DNA of 36,905 nt, taken from NCBI GenBank assembly GCA_963707015.1, contig CAVPOO010000018.1, forward strand, positions 1 to 36,905, in the 5' to 3' direction. The position numbers and the translations under genes are program-made. Positions 34,467 through 36,905 of the stretch are shown here, piece after piece; position 1 is the stretch's first letter, and the number at the start of each line of letters is the position of its first letter. The notes under the pieces were generated by a model. The model was given only the letters and a program-made list of their open reading frames with translations. It ran no database searches and was not told the DNA's origin. The stretch is from CAVPOO01 sp963707015. GTDB taxonomy: Bacteria > Pseudomonadota > Gammaproteobacteria > Thiohalobacterales > Thiohalobacteraceae.

Positions 34467-34946
34467 TCAATAGGGATGTCGACGGATCTTCAGTCTGAAC
34501 AGGATCTGCGAGCCCAGCACTTCAATAATAAAAAATGCCAGTACGATAACGCCGACCGACTGCCAGTCCAGCCCGAGTTGTTGACGAAGCAACAGCAGTG
34601 GCACCAGTGATTCAGGAATCTGGTCAATACCAATCGCCATACTGCTGGAAGCCATTCCCAAACGCCGCTTGGTAAAACTCGACATCAGATCGCCAAGCAT
34701 CACACAGGCGCCAAACAGCGCACCAAGTTGCCAGGACAAGCCCATAACAGGCGCGGCAAGGGCTGAGACGACGATCGCCGATACAATGCCCCTGACGGTC
34801 TTGGAGGGCCCAAACAAGGGCCGCCCATCAATAAATCTGACATGGGCATCGACTGGAAAATTCGCCAGACTGCCGAGGACTTTCCACGCAATGACCGGCG
34901 CCCCATTGGCGACGATCAGCAGTATCAGTATTTTCAACTCCATCAT
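34467..34946 (-). CDS. CDP-archaeol-synthase-like integral membrane protein (CarS/PF01864 family)
   Basis: The protein has 159 residues and about four to five membrane helices. GRPLFGPSKTVRG and GDLMSSFTKRRLG, followed by IDQIPESLVPLLLL, match the cytidylyltransferase-type motifs of the CarS family (GPxKTxRG, GDxxxSxxKRRxG, DQ). In archaea CarS makes CDP-archaeol from CTP and the unsaturated archaetidic acid. In a bacterium the substrate must differ or is unknown; it is distantly related to CdsA. ATG 34946 or 34943 may start it. It faces the metallophosphoesterase, a neighbour that suggests lipid-phosphate chemistry (inference). Confidence 0.82.
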   Translation of the reverse strand: MMELKILILLIVANGAPVIAWKVLGSLANFPVDAHVRFIDGRPLFGPSKTVRGIVSAIVVSALAAPVMGLSWQLGALFGACVMLGDLMSSFTKRRLGMASSSMAIGIDQIPESLVPLLLLRQQLGLDWQSVGVIVLAFFIIEVLGSQILFRLKIRRHPY

Positions 34947-35634
34947 GGATCGAATCGGTGACGTTGTTCTTGGTTAGCCCGGCTCGTCAATACACTGAAA
35001 GGGTCGGGAGACACCCCGCCCTGCTTGCCAAGATGGCACGTTGCACATCATGACACACCCCCCGAGTTTAGGCTAAATACGCGGGAACACATATGCAATA
35101 CCGTCTATCCAGCACGGTGCGCCCGCCTTTACGGTACCTTGCCGATCAGGCGCTCTGCGGAACTTGACAGCCTTCGGTCACCGTTGGACGATGACAATAC
35201 GATTACGAGGGCGCGCGACTATACTCTTGTGCCGAGAGATGGAATACTGGTTTCCGAACTTTCCGTCCTGCTTTGTCGGCAACGGATCGATAGTCGACCA
35301 CAAGATCGATCTGTAAAGGACTGGCAGTGGCTTACCTTGTCTGCTCAATGCGGTCCAGCCCTGACATCTGGCTGACGCAGTTACATCATCCCTTGCTACA
35401 CCCGCCGTTTCCAATAGCCCGATTGTTTGCACAACCCTGATCCTGACACATGCCATTTTCCCAACTATCTTATCTGGGTCCTGCCCTATGTGGATGGGAT
35501 CCTCGAAGCCTCGGCCACCATCGCGTATCCCGATGGATTCACGTCCAAGACAGCCACCCTGAGCATCGGCTGGCTGGATGACAGTGCGGTGGACGACCAT
35601 TGCAGATTTCCGGAATACAGGCGGTGGACCATCC
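34947..35634. other. Intergenic region, 688 bp, no recognised gene
   Basis: Short open frames exist on both strands (for example 35427-35678 plus and 35178-35600 minus), but none has a recognisable motif, Shine-Dalgarno site or plausible composition. TTGACA occurs near 35164 on the plus strand without a good -10. The region may be a decayed gene or spacer next to the polysaccharide-type gene to the right. Confidence 0.55.
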
Positions 35635-36905
35635 CTACCCCCTCACAGGAGCCAGCCGCCGCTGCCACGCAGCAATGATCAACAGACCCAGCAGGGGCCC
35701 GAAACTCGCTGTGGCGACAAAAATCCCATCCGGAATCTGCCGCTGCCAGACGGACAAGCCGAGGTAGAAAAGCAGCGGCGCAAGGCTGACGGTGCAAAAA
35801 GCCCACATGAGCGTATACACGAACGGGCGACCGGAACGCAGGCGGCCGACGGCTGCACCCATCAGAGGGAACAGGCACAATGCGAAGGCTCCGATGGCGC
35901 TACTCGGCTGCTTGCCAGACAGGGTCAGTACCCGGTACCGAACGGCAGGCGACACCTCCACGCCGTCCACGAACAGTCGCGCGGCGCCGGCGCCATAGCT
36001 TGCGATAATATTCTGCCAGTCTCCACTCAACACCCGGCGGTCACTGCGCAGCGGGCGTAATGCCCAGTTCAGACCCTCACGGGGCGTACGCACGCGCACC
36101 ACCAGCTCTCCGTCGTGCTCGGTGAGCGTCAGATTTCGCTGTTCGGTGCTCAAGGGGATCGATAAGATTCTCGCCCAGCCGCCGTCGTCGAGGCCGGCGC
36201 TTGCCATCTCGACCTCGACGGTGAAGGCCTGCGCAGACGCGATGGCCTTACAGAGCGTACTGGCAGGCCCGACACTGTGTAAGCGTATCGGCTCGCGGAT
36301 AACCATCGCGTCATCCTCGATCCGCCATGATCCTGCACCGTCATGTGTCACGAGCAGGTCCATCGCCGGCGCGCGCTCGGCAAGCTGCAGGACCCTGCCG
36401 GCCTGTATGTTCGCAAACCGGTACAGGACCGCCGCACCGGCTTGCCTGCGAAGTGGCATATTCTCCGGCGTCATGGGCGCCTGCGATAAACGGCGTATCT
36501 CGTCCCTGTCGAGCTGCCGCGGATAGATGGCCATACCCCGTATCCTGCCCAGCCACGGCCGGTCCCGCCCGAGCTCATTGGCAATCAACAGGGGATGTTC
36601 GCACTCCCATTCGATCAGTCCGGCGCTGCTGTGCGGGATGGCAATGAGTGTGACGGTGATCAGATTCCCCAGCACCAACAGCCCGGGCAGCAGGCGGCGC
36701 ATCAAGCCGGGACCTCGTTGATTCATGCCTGCACTCAGCGTGATTCCGGCGAGTCCGGCAACCGAGGCTATGAGGAGATCCGACAAGACCGGGTGACGGG
36801 CCGATACCACGGCCTGCAACAGTTCGATGATCAGCGCGAACAGGATCAGGAGTGCACTCGATGCCAGCCATGGCCGGCCCCAGCGCAGGCCGATAAGCTG
36901 ACGAT
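35635..36905 (-). CDS. VanZ-like membrane protein with a LamG/concanavalin-like domain, partial (N-terminus off the right edge)
   Basis: About 422 residues are visible; the frame is open to the right edge. The first part has helices and IIELLQAVVSARHPVLSDLL, the ELLQ...R...SD pattern of VanZ proteins. Helices near LPGLLVLGNLITVTLIAI follow. Residues ~90-335 form a soluble region with a LamG-like jelly roll (AFTVEVEMASAGLDDGGWAR ILSI, RNLTLTEHDGELVVRVRT, WQNIIASYGAGAARLFVDGV). The end has three more helices. The lectin-like part should face the periplasm. Such proteins occur near exopolysaccharide genes, but no activity is proven. Confidence 0.75.
   Translation of the reverse strand, partial: RQLIGLRWGRPWLASSALLILFALIIELLQAVVSARHPVLSDLLIASVAGLAGITLSAGMNQRGPGLMRRLLPGLLVLGNLITVTLIAIPHSSAGLIEWECEHPLLIANELGRDRPWLGRIRGMAIYPRQLDRDEIRRLSQAPMTPENMPLRRQAGAAVLYRFANIQAGRVLQLAERAPAMDLLVTHDGAGSWRIEDDAMVIREPIRLHSVGPASTLCKAIASAQAFTVEVEMASAGLDDGGWARILSIPLSTEQRNLTLTEHDGELVVRVRTPREGLNWALRPLRSDRRVLSGDWQNIIASYGAGAARLFVDGVEVSPAVRYRVLTLSGKQPSSAIGAFALCLFPLMGAAVGRLRSGRPFVYTLMWAFCTVSLAPLLFYLGLSVWQRQIPDGIFVATASFGPLLGLLIIAAWQRRLAPVRG

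Noticed and set aside
35178..35678. Two overlapping small open frames as genes
   Set aside because: No motif, no ribosome-binding site and opposite strands overlapping; neither is supported.

Overview
This window is chromosomal DNA of a gammaproteobacterium with a GC-rich genome. The evidence is the gene order: uvrB / tRNA-Val / thrS-infC-rpmI-rplT / pheS-pheT-ihfA-merR / tRNA-Pro, prfB-lysS with the RF2 recoding site, sdhCDAB-sdhE-ygfX, and a divergent ygfZ. The sequence does not allow a firm genus. The housekeeping content, the heptameric intergenic repeats and the polysaccharide genes would fit a free-living member of the Chromatiales or a related group, but this is inference.

Layout. (1) 1-3281, minus strand: an exopolysaccharide operon, uxs -> galE -> a glycoside hydrolase/family 2 glycosyltransferase fusion that runs off the left edge. 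(2) 3282-3889: non-coding and partly AT-rich. (3) 3890-8241, minus: a CYTH phosphatase, then an oligopeptide-type ABC importer (lipoprotein binding protein, two permeases) interleaved with a YkuD enzyme that has no signal peptide. Both permease genes are frameshifted and no ATPase gene is present. (4) 8256-12139, minus: sdhC-sdhD-sdhA-sdhB-sdhE-ygfX, encoding succinate dehydrogenase, its flavinylation factor and a small membrane protein. (5) 12405-13524, plus: ygfZ with a readable promoter and Shine-Dalgarno site. It converges on lysS across a nested palindromic repeat element (13539-13911). (6) 13910-29496, minus: a long block of translation and repair genes (lysS, prfB, two small glycosyltransferase-like genes, a DAHP synthase gene, tRNA-Pro, merR-like, ihfA, pheT, pheS, rplT, rpmI, infC, thrS, tRNA-Val, uvrB). 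(7) 29662-30852, plus: a class I aminotransferase. (8) 31007-33272, minus: a secreted multidomain carbohydrate-binding protein with a frameshift near its end. (9) 33501-34946: a metallophosphoesterase convergent with a bacterial CDP-archaeol-synthase-like gene. (10) 34947-36905: an unassigned 0.7 kb stretch, then a VanZ-LamG membrane protein cut by the right edge.

How the parts work together. Uxs and GalE would supply UDP-xylose and UDP-galactose for the neighbouring glycosyltransferase. The sdh block is one transcription unit from enzyme to maturation factor. The thrS-to-merR block carries the usual translational couplings: infC starts with an unusual ATC codon behind a strong Shine-Dalgarno site, and a terminator-like hairpin separates rplT from pheS. 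The binding protein, YkuD enzyme and permeases look like a peptide (possibly murein-peptide) uptake and processing set that is decaying or carries sequence errors.

The most unusual structural signal is a family of degenerate 7-bp-period repeats in at least four intergenic places (13539-13911, 22700-22785, 24634-24700, 27341-27375). Three of these are arranged as inverted pairs that could fold into long hairpins. I did not find a clear new defence or mobile system. The best candidates for further attention are the heptad repeats, the peptide-importer/YkuD cluster, the hydrolase-transferase fusion and the CarS-like gene pair.
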